Part shown: one piece after another, positions 15,880 to 25,235 of the stretch
How the letters are laid out: each line of letters starts with the position of its first letter
Numbering within the stretch: position 1 is the first letter of the stretch
Source of the DNA: Rhodospirillaceae bacterium
Lineage (GTDB): Bacteria > Pseudomonadota > Alphaproteobacteria > Rhodospirillales > UBA2165
NCBI GenBank assembly: GCA_018674495.1
Contig: JABHAA010000052.1
Location: 51,770-115,769, forward strand
Length of the DNA: 64,000 bases
Direction: 5' to 3'
Program-made: the position numbers and the translations under genes
The notes under the pieces: model-generated
What the model saw: the letters and a program-made list of their open reading frames with translations, nothing else
Database searches by the model: none
What the model was told of the DNA's origin: nothing

Positions 15880-16995
15880 ATGCTCAACTATATCATCCGC
15901 CGGCTGATCCTGATTGTTCCGACCCTGATCGGTATCGTCATCATCAATTTTGTCATCGTCCAGACGGCGCCGGGCGGGCCGGTGGAACAGACCTTGGCCA
16001 AGATCCAAGGCACCGACGTCGACGCCACGGCGCGGGTATCGGGCTCCAGCCAGGGCGAGACCGTGCCCGGCGTCGAGCAGCGCGGCGCGGGCGGGAGCCA
16101 GGCGACTGTTAGCAAATACCGGGGCGCCCGCGGGCTCGATCCGGAATTCATCAAGGAAATTGAAAAGCTCTATGGCTTCGACAAGCCGGCTTACGAGCGT
16201 TTGTTCATCATGATGAAGAATTTTCTGGTGTTCGATCTCGGCGACAGCTTCTTCCAGGACCGTAAAGTTGTCGATCTGGTTGTCGACAAATTACCGGTCT
16301 CCATATCGCTCGGCATCTGGACGACGCTTCTTGTCTATTTGATTTCCATTCCCCTCGGCATTGCCAAAAGCGTGCGCGACGGCGACCGCTTCGACATCTG
16401 GACCAGTGCGGTGATTATTTTTGGTAACGCCATCCCCGGCTTTTTGTTTGCCATCCTGTTGATAGTCCTGTTCGCCGGCGGTAGTTTTTGGGATATTTTC
16501 CCTTTGCGCGGGTTGGTGTCCCCAGATTGGGACTCGCTGCCCTGGTATTTCAAAATCACCGATTATCTGTGGCACATGGTATTGCCGGTGACTTCCATGG
16601 TGATAGGCGGTTTTGCCAGCCTGACCATGCTAACCAAAAATTCGTTCCTGGATGAGATCAACAAGCAATATGTGATCACGGCGCGCGCCAAAGGCTTGGA
16701 GGAAAAGCGCATCCTTTACGGTCATGTGTTCCGCAATGCCATGCTGATCGTCATCGCGGGTTTCCCGGCTGCCTTCATCGGTATTTTTTTTACCGGCTCG
16801 ATGCTGACCGAGATTATCTTTTCCCTGGATGGGCTCGGCCTTTTGGGTTTCGAAGCGCTCATCAACCGGGACTACCCAATCGTTTTCGGCACGCTCTACG
16901 TCTTTTCGCTCCTTGGTCTGATCCTTGGTCTAATCAGCGATTTGACTTACCACGTGGTTGATCCGCGCATCGATTTCGAATCGCGGGAGGTCTAG
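15880..16995 (+). CDS. yejB: Peptide ABC transporter permease YejB
   Basis: A 371-residue inner-membrane permease. The first helix [20 protein letters not shown] leads to [11 protein letters not shown], a periplasmic insert (about 45-90) and then [20 protein letters not shown], which closely parallels E. coli YejB. The permease core (about 145-350) includes the coupling-loop segment [20 protein letters not shown] that contacts the ATPase. It lies 15 bases after yejA and 3 bases before yejE. Confidence 0.95.
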   Translation: MLNYIIRRLILIVPTLIGIVIINFVIVQTAPGGPVEQTLAKIQGTDVDATARVSGSSQGETVPGVEQRGAGGSQATVSKYRGARGLDPEFIKEIEKLYGFDKPAYERLFIMMKNFLVFDLGDSFFQDRKVVDLVVDKLPVSISLGIWTTLLVYLISIPLGIAKSVRDGDRFDIWTSAVIIFGNAIPGFLFAILLIVLFAGGSFWDIFPLRGLVSPDWDSLPWYFKITDYLWHMVLPVTSMVIGGFASLTMLTKNSFLDEINKQYVITARAKGLEEKRILYGHVFRNAMLIVIAGFPAAFIGIFFTGSMLTEIIFSLDGLGLLGFEALINRDYPIVFGTLYVFSLLGLILGLISDLTYHVVDPRIDFESREV

Positions 16996-16998
16996 GCC

Positions 16999-18054
16999 TT
17001 GGACCAGCGCCCAACATTCCTTGGCCTTGCGATCACGCCCCTAAACCGGCGGCGGCTGGATAATTTCAACGCCAATCGGCGCGGCTATTGGTCCCTCTGG
17101 ATATTTCTGTTCATCTTTTTTGTGACCCTGTTCGCCGAGTTTATCGCCAACGACAAGCCGCTTTTGGTTCGCTATGACGGGGAATTCTATATGCCGGTGT
17201 TTGTCAAATACACCGAAACCACCTTCGGCGGCGATTTCGAAACCGAGGCCGAATATACCGATCCCGAGGTCGCCGAGCTGATCGAGGAAAAGGGCTGGAT
17301 CGTCTGGCCGCTGATCCCCTACAGCTTTGATACGGTGGTCTTAGGATTGCCGGTGCCGTCGCCATCGCCGCCGACGGCGCTCAACTGGCTGGGCACCGAT
17401 GATCAGGGCCGGGACGTGGTGGCGCGCCTGATATACGGGTTCAGGGTTTCGGTGCTGTTCGGCTTGATCCTGACCATGTTCTCCTCCGTCGTCGGTGTTG
17501 CCGCCGGTGCCTGGCAAGGCTATTTCGGCGGCACCATCGATCTTTTGTTTCAGCGCTTCATGGAGGTTTGGGGCGGCCTGCCACAGCTCTTTATCCTGAT
17601 CATTCTGGCCAGCCTGTTTGAGCCGTCTTTTTTCTTCCTGCTGGGCTTTATGCTTTTGTTCAGCTGGATGGCGCTGGTCGGCGTGGTGCGCGCCGAGTTT
17701 TTGCGCGGGCGCAACCATACATATGTTTTGGCGGCGCGCGCCCTCGGTGTTTCCAACGCAAAGATCATGTTCAAGCACATCCTGCCCAACGCCATGGTCG
17801 CCACCGTCACTTTCATGCCGTTCATCCTCAATGGCGCCATCACCAGCCTGACGGCGCTCGACTTCCTCGGCTTCGGGCTGCCGCCGGGCTCGGCGTCCCT
17901 GGGCGAATTGTTGAACCAGGGCAAATCCAATCTACAGGCGCCATGGTTGGGCATTTCCTCGTTCCTGGTTATCGCCTTCATGCTTAGCCTGTTGATCTTC
18001 ATCGGCGAAGGCGTCCGCGATGCCTTCGATCCCCGCAAGACGTACCGGAATTAG
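16999..18054 (+). CDS. yejE: Peptide ABC transporter permease YejE
   Basis: A 351-residue permease with an N-terminal helix (SLWIFLFIFFVTLFAEFIA) and a YejE-type periplasmic stretch (about 60-120). The GTDDQGRDVVARLIYGFRVS entry into the permease core follows. The coupling loop is AARALGVSNAKIMFKHILPN. It starts at TTG (16999) with GGGAGG 8 bases upstream. It pairs with YejB to form the transmembrane channel. Its 3' end overlaps the likely yejF start by 35 bases. Confidence 0.94.
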   Translation: MDQRPTFLGLAITPLNRRRLDNFNANRRGYWSLWIFLFIFFVTLFAEFIANDKPLLVRYDGEFYMPVFVKYTETTFGGDFETEAEYTDPEVAELIEEKGWIVWPLIPYSFDTVVLGLPVPSPSPPTALNWLGTDDQGRDVVARLIYGFRVSVLFGLILTMFSSVVGVAAGAWQGYFGGTIDLLFQRFMEVWGGLPQLFILIILASLFEPSFFFLLGFMLLFSWMALVGVVRAEFLRGRNHTYVLAARALGVSNAKIMFKHILPNAMVATVTFMPFILNGAITSLTALDFLGFGLPPGSASLGELLNQGKSNLQAPWLGISSFLVIAFMLSLLIFIGEGVRDAFDPRKTYRN

Positions 18055-19684
18055 CCCCTTGGCAAATCTCCTTGAAATCAACGATCTATCGGTCAGCTTC
18101 GGGCGCGGCGTGGGCGAGGTCCAGGCGGTGAAAGGCGCCACCATGTCGGTGGCGGCCGGCGAGACGGTAGGCTTGGTGGGCGAATCCGGTTCCGGCAAAT
18201 CGGTGACGGCGCTTTCGGTGATGAAGCTGCTACCCTATCCGGTGGCCTGGCATCCGGGCGGCACCATTCATTTCGGCGGCGAGGAGTTGATCCAAAAGCC
18301 GGACAGCGAGATGCGCGCCATGCGCGGCAACCGCATCTCCATGATCTTCCAAGAACCCATCAACAGCCTCAACCCCTTGCATTCCATCGAAAAGCAAATT
18401 CGCGAAGTGCTGGTATTGCACAAGCGGCTAAGCCCAAGAGCGGCCGGGGCGCGTGTCGAGGAGCTATTGCATTTGGTCGGCATGGAAGAGGCCATATCCC
18501 GGCTGCACGCCTTGCCCCACGAATTTTCCGGTGGCCAGCAGCAGCGCATCATGATCGCCATGGCCCTGGCCAACGAGCCCGAGCTGTTGATCGCCGACGA
18601 GCCGACCACGGCGCTGGATGTGACCGTACAGGCGCAAGTGCTGAAATTGCTGAAGGAGCTGACGCAAAAGCTGAACATGGGGTTGCTGTTGATCACCCAC
18701 GATCTCGGCATCGTCCGGCGCATGGCGGACCGGGTCAATGTGATGACCGAGGGGCGCATCGTCGAAGCCGGCGCCACCACCGATATTTTCGATAATCCGG
18801 CCCACGAATATACACGCCATCTGTTGGCCGCCGAGCCCAAGGGTAAGCCGGACCCGGCCATCGATGGCGGCGCCGAAATCATGCGCGCCGATGACGTGCG
18901 CGTCTGGTTCCCGATCAAGCGCGGCGTGGTGCGCCGCACGGTCGGCCATATCAAGGCCGTAGACGGTATTACCCTATCTTTACGCGAGGGCCAGACGCTG
19001 GGCATCGTCGGCGAATCGGGCTCCGGCAAATCGACATTGGGCCGGGCGCTCCTACGCCTCGAGACCTCCACCGGCGGTATCGAATTTCATGGCCGCAATA
19101 TCCAGGATTTCGGCTGGCAGGACATGCGCCCGTTGCGCCGCGAAATGCAGATCGTGTTCCAGGACCCGTTCGGCTCCATGAGCCCGCGCATGAGCGTCTT
19201 CCAGGTGATCGAGGAAGGGCTCATTGTGCATGGCCTCGGCGCAACCTACGACGACCGGCGCTCCCTGGCCGCCGAAGTGTTGGGCGAGGTCGGGCTCGAC
19301 CCGGATACCATGGACCGCTATCCGCACGAATTTTCTGGCGGCCAGCGCCAGCGTATTTGCGTTGCCCGCGCGCTCGTACTGCGGCCCAAACTGATGGTGC
19401 TGGACGAGCCTACCTCGGCCCTCGATATGTCTGTGCAGGCGCAGATCGTTGAATTGCTGCGCGATCTGCAAACCCGCTACAATCTCGCTTATCTATTCAT
19501 CAGCCATGATCTGAAAGTGGTGCGCGCCCTGGCCCACGAGCTAATCGTTATTCGGGCGGGCCGGGTTGTCGAACAAGGCTCGGCGGACGCGGTCTTCGAT
19601 AATCCGAAGGAAAATTATACCAAGGCGCTCATGAAGGCGGCGTTCGATATGGAAGCCGACGAAAGCGGCGCCGTCGCGGTCTAG
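18020..19684 (+). CDS. yejF: Peptide ABC transporter ATPase YejF (two fused ATPase domains)
   Basis: A protein of about 554 residues with two complete ATPase domains. The first has Walker A GESGSGKS, signature FSGGQQQR and Walker B LLIADEPTTALD. The second has GESGSGKS, FSGGQRQR and LMVLDEPTSALD. E. coli YejF has the same fused form, which distinguishes it from OppD/OppF. The ATG at 18020 has a GAAGG site, but it overlaps yejE by 35 bases; a TTG at 18059, just after the yejE stop, would give ANLLEINDLSVSFG as the N-terminus and is a real alternative. It powers peptide import through YejBE. Confidence 0.93.
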   Translation: MPSIPARRTGISPLANLLEINDLSVSFGRGVGEVQAVKGATMSVAAGETVGLVGESGSGKSVTALSVMKLLPYPVAWHPGGTIHFGGEELIQKPDSEMRAMRGNRISMIFQEPINSLNPLHSIEKQIREVLVLHKRLSPRAAGARVEELLHLVGMEEAISRLHALPHEFSGGQQQRIMIAMALANEPELLIADEPTTALDVTVQAQVLKLLKELTQKLNMGLLLITHDLGIVRRMADRVNVMTEGRIVEAGATTDIFDNPAHEYTRHLLAAEPKGKPDPAIDGGAEIMRADDVRVWFPIKRGVVRRTVGHIKAVDGITLSLREGQTLGIVGESGSGKSTLGRALLRLETSTGGIEFHGRNIQDFGWQDMRPLRREMQIVFQDPFGSMSPRMSVFQVIEEGLIVHGLGATYDDRRSLAAEVLGEVGLDPDTMDRYPHEFSGGQRQRICVARALVLRPKLMVLDEPTSALDMSVQAQIVELLRDLQTRYNLAYLFISHDLKVVRALAHELIVIRAGRVVEQGSADAVFDNPKENYTKALMKAAFDMEADESGAVAV

Positions 19685-19697
19685 GCGCAACCCGTTA

Positions 19698-20531
19698 TCA
19701 AATCCCCAGCCCCGGCGCGCCGTAGGCGAAATAGAGGAGGCCGCCGCCGAGGATTACCCGGTAGACCACGAAAGGCGTGAAGCTGGCTCTTTTTAGCCAG
19801 AACATCAGCAATGCGATGGCAAACAGCGCGAACACAAAAGCCAGACCGCCGACGGTGAGCGCATCATCGATCAGCAATTGGTTGCCCGATTGGTATAGCT
19901 CCAGACCTTTAAGGCTGCCCGCCGCGATGATCACCGGGATCGACAGCAACAACGAAAAGCGCGCCGCATCTTGGCATTCGACGCCTAAGAAGCGGGCCGC
20001 GGTCATGGTAATGCCGGCGCGGCTGGTGCCGGGTATCAACGCCAAAATCTGAAACAAGCCTATGACCAGCGCGCCGCCATAGGTGATGTGATCGAGGCGC
20101 CGGATGGTCATGTTGGTTTTATCGGCAAACAGCAAAAGCAAGCCAAATCCCAGCGTCGTCCAGCCGATGATGGTGACGCTGCGCAACAGATCGTCGCTTA
20201 AATACTCGTTGACCCAATAGCCGGCGGCAACCACCGGCAAGGTGGCGACGATCAGCTTAATCATAAGCCAGAACTCCTGGTCCAGGGGCCGGTGGTTGGC
20301 CATCTGGCTGCCGGCGCGCAGAACCGCTCCGGCGATACCGCCGATATCGCGCCAGAAATACAGCATCACCGCCAGCAATGTGCCCACATGGACAGCCACA
20401 TCGATGGCCAGGCCCTGGTCCGGCCAGCCGGTCAGTTTGGGCACCAAAATCAAATGCCCGGACGAGGAAACCGGCAAAAATTCGGTGATGCCTTGAACGG
20501 CGGCGAGGACGATGGATTGAATGAACGGCAC
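19698..20531 (-). CDS. uppP: Undecaprenyl-diphosphatase
   Basis: A 277-residue polytopic membrane enzyme. The BacA/UppP signatures are QGITEFLPVSSSGHL near the N-terminus, with the catalytic glutamate and serines, and ALIPGTSRAGITMTAARFLG in the second half. About eight hydrophobic helices are visible. It removes a phosphate from undecaprenyl diphosphate to recycle the lipid carrier for peptidoglycan and other surface glycans, and gives bacitracin resistance when abundant. GTG start at 20531. It is convergent with yejF, 13 bases away. Confidence 0.94.
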   Translation of the reverse strand: MPFIQSIVLAAVQGITEFLPVSSSGHLILVPKLTGWPDQGLAIDVAVHVGTLLAVMLYFWRDIGGIAGAVLRAGSQMANHRPLDQEFWLMIKLIVATLPVVAAGYWVNEYLSDDLLRSVTIIGWTTLGFGLLLLFADKTNMTIRRLDHITYGGALVIGLFQILALIPGTSRAGITMTAARFLGVECQDAARFSLLLSIPVIIAAGSLKGLELYQSGNQLLIDDALTVGGLAFVFALFAIALLMFWLKRASFTPFVVYRVILGGGLLYFAYGAPGLGI

Positions 20532-20644
20532 GGAAACTCTTCGCTGGTAGTTGGGTTTAAGGATTTACGCTTTCGGGGTTGGCGGCTCTTATAGCACTCG
20601 GGTACCCATCACCCAATAAGGTGGGTGTTCTAAAGAATGGTTAA

Positions 20645-20672
20645 TTGCTCCGGGAAACGAATCGGATATAAG
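20645..20672 (+). promoter_or_regulatory. Predicted promoter giving a leaderless GST transcript
   Basis: TTGCTC at 20645-20650 and TATAAG at 20667-20672 are separated by 16 bases. The expected start of transcription, about 7 bases past the -10 box, coincides with the ATG at 20680. No ribosome site is visible between them. Confidence 0.45.
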
Positions 20673-20679
20673 TGAGCCA

Positions 20680-21348
20680 ATGCGTACGCTTTATCATTTA
20701 TGGCTGAACCCGTTCTCGCGCAAGGTGCGAATTGTGTTGGCGGAAAAGGGGCTGGAATTCGAAATGGTCGTCGAGCAGGTCTGGGAACGCCGCCAGGCTT
20801 TCCTCGCCCTCAATCCGGCCGGCGAGGTTCCGGTACTGGTGGAGCCGGACGATACGGTGCTATCCGACTCCCAGGCCATTTGCGAATTTTTGGATGAACT
20901 GCAGCCCGAACCGAGCCTGTTGGGCCGAGGCCTGCACGAGCGCGCCGAAGTTCGCCGCCTGGTTACCTGGTTCGACCGCAAGTTTGATTTCGAGGTGGGC
21001 GATAAGCTGATTGGCGAGAAGGTGATGAAGCGGTTCCTAGGACTTGGCGAGCCCGATTCCGGCGCCATCCGCGCCGCGCAAAAAAACATTCACACCCATT
21101 TGCAATATATCACCTTCCTGGTCGAGCGCCGCCATTGGCTGGGTGGCGAGGAATTGTCCCTCGCCGATATTACGGCGGCGGCGCATCTTTCCACCGTCGA
21201 TTATTTGGGCGATGTGCCCTGGGCCGATCACAAGCCGGCGAAAAACTGGTATACGCGCATCAAATCCCGGCCCAGCATGCGCCCCATATTGGCCGAACGC
21301 ATCCCCCGATTGCCGGCCGCCAAACATTACTCTGATTTGGATTTTTGA
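20680..21348 (+). CDS. Glutathione S-transferase family protein
   Basis: A 222-residue cytosolic protein with the two-domain GST plan. The N-terminal thioredoxin fold (about 1-80) has LWLNPFSRKVRIVLAEKGLE, NPAGEVPVLVE with the cis-proline and SDSQAICEFLDE, which binds the gamma-glutamyl part of glutathione. The C-terminal helical domain includes LSLADITAAAHLSTVDYLG. Substrate unknown; roles in detoxification or isomerisation are typical. The ATG at 20680 lacks a ribosome site. Its last 22 bases overlap the convergent TPR gene. Confidence 0.87.
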   Translation: MRTLYHLWLNPFSRKVRIVLAEKGLEFEMVVEQVWERRQAFLALNPAGEVPVLVEPDDTVLSDSQAICEFLDELQPEPSLLGRGLHERAEVRRLVTWFDRKFDFEVGDKLIGEKVMKRFLGLGEPDSGAIRAAQKNIHTHLQYITFLVERRHWLGGEELSLADITAAAHLSTVDYLGDVPWADHKPAKNWYTRIKSRPSMRPILAERIPRLPAAKHYSDLDF

Positions 21349-22094
21349 CGCTCCGGATCGTCCATCTGTTGCAGATAGTCGCGCGCTGCGCGGGCGGCGG
21401 GCGTGCTGGGTGCGTGCTGGATTACCATTAGCCAGCTGACTCGCGCCGCTGATTTGCGGCCCGCATGGCGGTGCAATATACCGTTTTCAAGGTGGGCTTC
21501 GATACTGCCCGGATCGCGTTTAAGGGCCGCTTCGGCATCGGCTTCGGCATTTTTCATATCGCCCAGATGACGCCGGGCGGCGGCGCGAAAGACCAGCGCA
21601 TCGACCAATTCGGGATCCATATTCAGGGCCGCGCCAAGGTCCTCTTCGGCGCGCTTCCAGGCACCCATGGCGGCAGCGGCCTGGGCGCGGTCGACAAACA
21701 ATTCCGGGTTTTCCGGATCGAGCCCGAGGGCGCTGTTCAGCACCCCCTCGGCGCGCGCCGGCTGACCGGCCAACAGCCAGGCCTGGGCGGCTTGGGCAAA
21801 CAACTCGGCGCGAAAGGATGGCCGCGCGCGAACACCTTGAGCCAATTCCTCGAAGCGCCGCGCGCCTTCGCTATGCTGGCCAAGCCCAACCAGCGCCACC
21901 GCCTGGCAATGATGCGCCGCATCGCCGCCGCCGAGCCCCAGCCAACTGGTGGCGCGGCCAAACCCCTGTTCCGGATTGTCCCGCGCCAGCTTCATGCAGG
22001 CCTGGTATTCCCGCGCCGGTACGATCTCCTGGGCCAACGATGGCGCAGCCACCAAAAGGGTGATCACGATCAAATGGCCAGCATACATTTTCAT
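21327..22094 (-). CDS. Exported TPR-repeat protein
   Basis: A 255-residue protein with a signal peptide (MKMYAGHLIVITLLVAAPSL ending AQ). TPR-like helical pairs follow, with the small-residue pattern of the repeat: AEGVLNSALGLDPENPELFV, AEEDLGAALNMDPELVDALV and AEADAEAALKRDPGSIEAHL. TPR proteins act as protein-docking scaffolds; a periplasmic role in envelope assembly is likely but no partner is evident. I start at the ATG at 22094, because the signal peptide begins there; the frame continues 20 codons further up without features. Confidence 0.78.
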   Translation of the reverse strand: MKMYAGHLIVITLLVAAPSLAQEIVPAREYQACMKLARDNPEQGFGRATSWLGLGGGDAAHHCQAVALVGLGQHSEGARRFEELAQGVRARPSFRAELFAQAAQAWLLAGQPARAEGVLNSALGLDPENPELFVDRAQAAAAMGAWKRAEEDLGAALNMDPELVDALVFRAAARRHLGDMKNAEADAEAALKRDPGSIEAHLENGILHRHAGRKSAARVSWLMVIQHAPSTPAARAARDYLQQMDDPERQKSKSE

Positions 22095-22178
22095 ATTCCA
22101 TATCCCGGCTTTTCGCGGGCGCCACACAATTCTACACTTGGTATAAGGAAACAAGATCGAAAATTCGAGGACGCGTGC

Positions 22179-23027
22179 ATGAGCGAAGCGGGCACAAATC
22201 TATTGTGTTTCGGCATGGGATACACGGCGCGCGCGCTGGCGGCGTCCCTGGACGCTGGCCGTTGGCGAACAACCGGTACCTTTCGGGATGGGGAAGCGCT
22301 GGCCGGATATGATGGGGTGGCGTTTGATGACGCCGATGCGGTACTCGCCGAAGCCAGCCATGTCCTGGTGTCAACGCCCCCCGGCGAGGCGGGTGATCCA
22401 GTGCTTGCCCGCTATGCAGAGCAATTGGCGGCGCACAAAAACCTGGCATGGGTCGGCTATCTTTCGACCACCGGCGTTTATGGCGATACGGGCGGCGCTG
22501 CCGTCGACGAATCGGCGCCTTGCGCGCCTACCAACGCGCGCAGCCGCTGGCGGGCAGATGCGGAACTGGCGTGGCTGGCTCTCGATATACCGCTGCATAT
22601 TTTCCGCCTTGCCGGTATCTATGGGCCCGGGCGCAGCGCCTTTGATCAGGTGCGCGCCGGGACCGCCCGGCGTATCGATCGTCCGGGCTATAAGTTTTCG
22701 CGCATCCATGTGGACGACGTGGCCAATATCTTGCGCGCCTCCATGGCCGCGCCGGCGCCGGGCGCAATCTATAACGTTTGCGACGATGCGGCGGCGGCGC
22801 AGGCCGAAATCGTTGCCCATGCGTGTGATCTGTTGGGCGCCACAGCGCCAACCCTGATCCCGTTCGCGGCGGCGGAGCCGGACATGAGTCCCATGGCCCG
22901 CAGCTTCTGGTCCGACAACCGGCGCATCGATAATGGCCGCATCAAGCGGGAATTGGGCATCACGTTGAGGTTCTCCGATTACCGCTCCGGTCTGGCTGCC
23001 ATCCTGGCCGCCGAGAACTCTGATTGA
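22179..23027 (+). CDS. NAD(P)-binding sugar-epimerase/SDR-like protein (YeeZ type)
   Basis: A 282-residue extended-SDR-like protein. The N-terminal fold reads LLCFGMGYTARALAASL, a GxGYxA-type nucleotide loop, followed by VLVSTPPGEAGDPVL. WVGYLSTTGVYGDTGGAAVD then contains the catalytic-type Ser/Thr and Tyr region, and FRLAGIYGPGRSAFD and KFSRIHVDDVANIL are epimerase-like. This resembles YeeZ/YlbE-type proteins of unknown reaction. The frame is open far upstream (from 21465) but that part is antisense to the TPR gene and has no family features; the ATG at 22179 is used. It lies 33 bases before the UbiD gene. Confidence 0.8.
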   Translation: MSEAGTNLLCFGMGYTARALAASLDAGRWRTTGTFRDGEALAGYDGVAFDDADAVLAEASHVLVSTPPGEAGDPVLARYAEQLAAHKNLAWVGYLSTTGVYGDTGGAAVDESAPCAPTNARSRWRADAELAWLALDIPLHIFRLAGIYGPGRSAFDQVRAGTARRIDRPGYKFSRIHVDDVANILRASMAAPAPGAIYNVCDDAAAAQAEIVAHACDLLGATAPTLIPFAAAEPDMSPMARSFWSDNRRIDNGRIKRELGITLRFSDYRSGLAAILAAENSD

Positions 23028-23060
23028 GAAATTGGCCGCAACGTGATTTAGACTGTCCCC

Positions 23061-24464
23061 ATGCCCGATCAATCCTTCCGTACCATGCTCGCCAACCTGG
23101 AACAGCAAGGCGAAATGATCCGCTTCACCAAGGAAGTGGACCCCGAGACCAATATGGCGGCGGTGGAATGGCGCGCCTATAACGAATTGGGCAAAGCAAG
23201 CCTGTTTACCAACATCGCCGGCCATGACGGCTGGCAGGCCTGCAGCCAGATCGTCGCCGACCGCCGCAAATGGTCCATAGGTCTTGGCATCGATGAAGAC
23301 CAATTACTGGGCGAGATCGGCGCCCGTTTCGGGCGCGATATCGCGCCGGTAACCGTTGATGCGGCTGGTGCGCCGATCAAGGCAGTGAAAATTACCGGCG
23401 GTGATGTGGATTTGCTGGAAATCCCGTCCATGTTTACCTCCGAGCATGATGGCGGGCGCTATCTCGCGTCCGGCATCGCAGTGATCAAGGATCCGGAGAC
23501 CGGCCTTCGTAATGTGTCCATCCACCGCCAGCAGATCACCGGCAAGGACAAGACCGGTTTCATTATGTTGCCCCGTCAGGCGCGCCGCATTTTTGATAAA
23601 TACAAGGCGCTGGGCGAGCCCATGCCGGTGTCCATTTTCTTCGGTTGCCATCCGGCCATATTCTATGCCGCCGCCTTCACTACCGATTTTGGGCGCGACG
23701 AAATGTCTCTGGCCGGTGGACTGTTGGGTGAACCGGTGCGCATGGTCAAATGCGAAACCAACGATCTAGAGGTGCCGGCGGAAGCCGAATTGGTGCTCGA
23801 AGGCGAGGTGCCAACGGACCTTTTGGAGCCGGAAGGCCCCTACGGCGAGGTCACCGGCACTTACAACGCCGGCGGCACGTCCGAGGTGTTCAAGGTAAAG
23901 GCGATCACCAGACGGAGCGATCCCATCTTCTATGCGCTGCATTGCGGCGCGCCGGTAACCGACGCCCAGGCGACCATGGGGCTCGGCATCGAAGTGGCCA
24001 CCAAAAAACATCTCAGTTCCGTCGAGGGCGGCATCGATCTGATTGATGTGCGCAGCGTCGCCGCATCGGGCGACATGATGCTGGTATTGAAAATGCGCCC
24101 GCGCCAGCCGGGCCAGGCCAAAACGGCGCTCATGGCGGCTTTGTCGGGTCCCTATTTGCATCCTAAGCTGGCGATCGCCGTGGATGAAGATATCGATGCC
24201 GCCGATTTGCGGCAAATCTCCTGGTCCATGGTCACTCGTGTGCATGCATCCGAAGACGTCACCATGATCCCCAACACGCGGGTGTTTGCCCTCGACAGCA
24301 TATCGCCCAACGTGCCCGGCATGGGGCAATTTACCCGGCTTGGCACCAAATGGCTGATCGATGCCACCCTGCCGGTGAATTTGAGCGAGCAAGAGCGTCA
24401 GGAATTCATGGCCGCCTATCCGAAGAATTACGCCTCAGTGCGGCTCGAAGATTTTTTGCCCTGA
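23061..24464 (+). CDS. UbiD-family decarboxylase
   Basis: A 467-residue protein of the UbiD family, whose members use prenylated FMN made by UbiX to (de)carboxylate aromatic or alpha,beta-unsaturated acids. Visible are SIHRQQITGKDKTGFIML, SIFFGCHPAIFYAA, and the glutamate-rich active-site segment AELVLEGEVPTDLLEPEGPY followed by GEVTGTYN. No ubiX is in the window. True UbiD acts on octaprenyl-hydroxybenzoate, but the catabolic setting leaves other substrates open. There is no clear ribosome site before the ATG. Its 3' end overlaps the convergent hydrolase by 37 bases. Confidence 0.88.
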   Translation: MPDQSFRTMLANLEQQGEMIRFTKEVDPETNMAAVEWRAYNELGKASLFTNIAGHDGWQACSQIVADRRKWSIGLGIDEDQLLGEIGARFGRDIAPVTVDAAGAPIKAVKITGGDVDLLEIPSMFTSEHDGGRYLASGIAVIKDPETGLRNVSIHRQQITGKDKTGFIMLPRQARRIFDKYKALGEPMPVSIFFGCHPAIFYAAAFTTDFGRDEMSLAGGLLGEPVRMVKCETNDLEVPAEAELVLEGEVPTDLLEPEGPYGEVTGTYNAGGTSEVFKVKAITRRSDPIFYALHCGAPVTDAQATMGLGIEVATKKHLSSVEGGIDLIDVRSVAASGDMMLVLKMRPRQPGQAKTALMAALSGPYLHPKLAIAVDEDIDAADLRQISWSMVTRVHASEDVTMIPNTRVFALDSISPNVPGMGQFTRLGTKWLIDATLPVNLSEQERQEFMAAYPKNYASVRLEDFLP

Positions 24465-25201
24465 TCGATTAGTGCGTCCAGCGTCCGACCGAGGCGATCC
24501 AAATCTTGCCGCTCACTCAGCCGGTGATCGCCGTTCTTGACCAAAATCACCTCCACATCCGTAGATCGCAGCCGTTCCTGAATCTTGAGCGCTGTTTCCC
24601 AAGGAACCGAATTATCCTCCAGCCCGTGGATCAGCCGCACCGGGCAATCCAGCGCGATCTCACTGCGGAGGACCAGATGTTTGCGGCCCTCCTCTAGCAA
24701 CGCCTTGGTGATAACGTAGTCATCGTCATAGTCACTGGCGATCCTTGTCAGGCCGTGGGTCTGGATCTCGCCCATTTGGGCAGCCGACAATTCGGCGCAC
24801 AAAAGATCTTCGGTAAAATCCGGCGCCGCAGCGATACCGATCAGCCCGGCCATCCGTTCCGGCATGGCCAGTGCCGTCTTGAGCATGATCCAGCCGCCCA
24901 TGGAGGAGCCAATCAGGATTTGCGCACCGCTGGTTAATTTCTCGATGGCGGCGATGGCATCGGCGGCCCAGACGCCCACATCGCCGTCCGCGAAATTTCC
25001 CGATGAGGCACCGTGACCTTGGTAGTCGAAGCGTAGAAACGCCTGGCCACGCTGGATGCAGAATTCTTCCAGCCAGATCGCCTTGCTGCCGGTCATGTCC
25101 GACATGAAGCCGCACAGGAACACCACGCCCGGCCCGACGCCGGGGCTTTGGTGGTAAGCGATGGACGCGCCGGTCTCAAGTGTTAGTATCTTAGGCGTCA
25201 T
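24428..25201 (-). CDS. Alpha/beta hydrolase
   Basis: A 257-residue alpha/beta-hydrolase. FLCGFMSDMTGSKA is the oxyanion-loop region and the strand RFDYQGHGASSG follows. The nucleophile elbow is LIGSSMGGWIML with the serine, an aspartate lies in HGLEDNSVPW, and the histidine is in VKNGDHRLSE. It resembles short serine hydrolases related to prolyl-peptidase/palmitoyl-thioesterase (ABHD10) types; the substrate is unknown. I start at the ATG at 25201 (MTPKILTLETGASIAYHQ), with another ATG two codons earlier. It diverges from the glycosyltransferase gene by 34 bases. Confidence 0.83.
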   Translation of the reverse strand: MTPKILTLETGASIAYHQSPGVGPGVVFLCGFMSDMTGSKAIWLEEFCIQRGQAFLRFDYQGHGASSGNFADGDVGVWAADAIAAIEKLTSGAQILIGSSMGGWIMLKTALAMPERMAGLIGIAAAPDFTEDLLCAELSAAQMGEIQTHGLTRIASDYDDDYVITKALLEEGRKHLVLRSEIALDCPVRLIHGLEDNSVPWETALKIQERLRSTDVEVILVKNGDHRLSERQDLDRLGRTLDALIDQGKKSSSRTEA

Positions 25202-25235
25202 CGGCATTGGATACAGGGCATTCAGTACCCCTTCG

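Noticed and set aside
20610..20627. CACCCA/TGGGTG hairpin between uppP and the GST gene
   Set aside because: A 6-bp stem without a T run or a good position as terminator or operator; likely chance.
21465..22178. N-terminal extension of the SDR-like gene
   Set aside because: The frame is open but antisense to the TPR gene and lacks family sequence; the nucleotide-binding strand begins right after the ATG at 22179.
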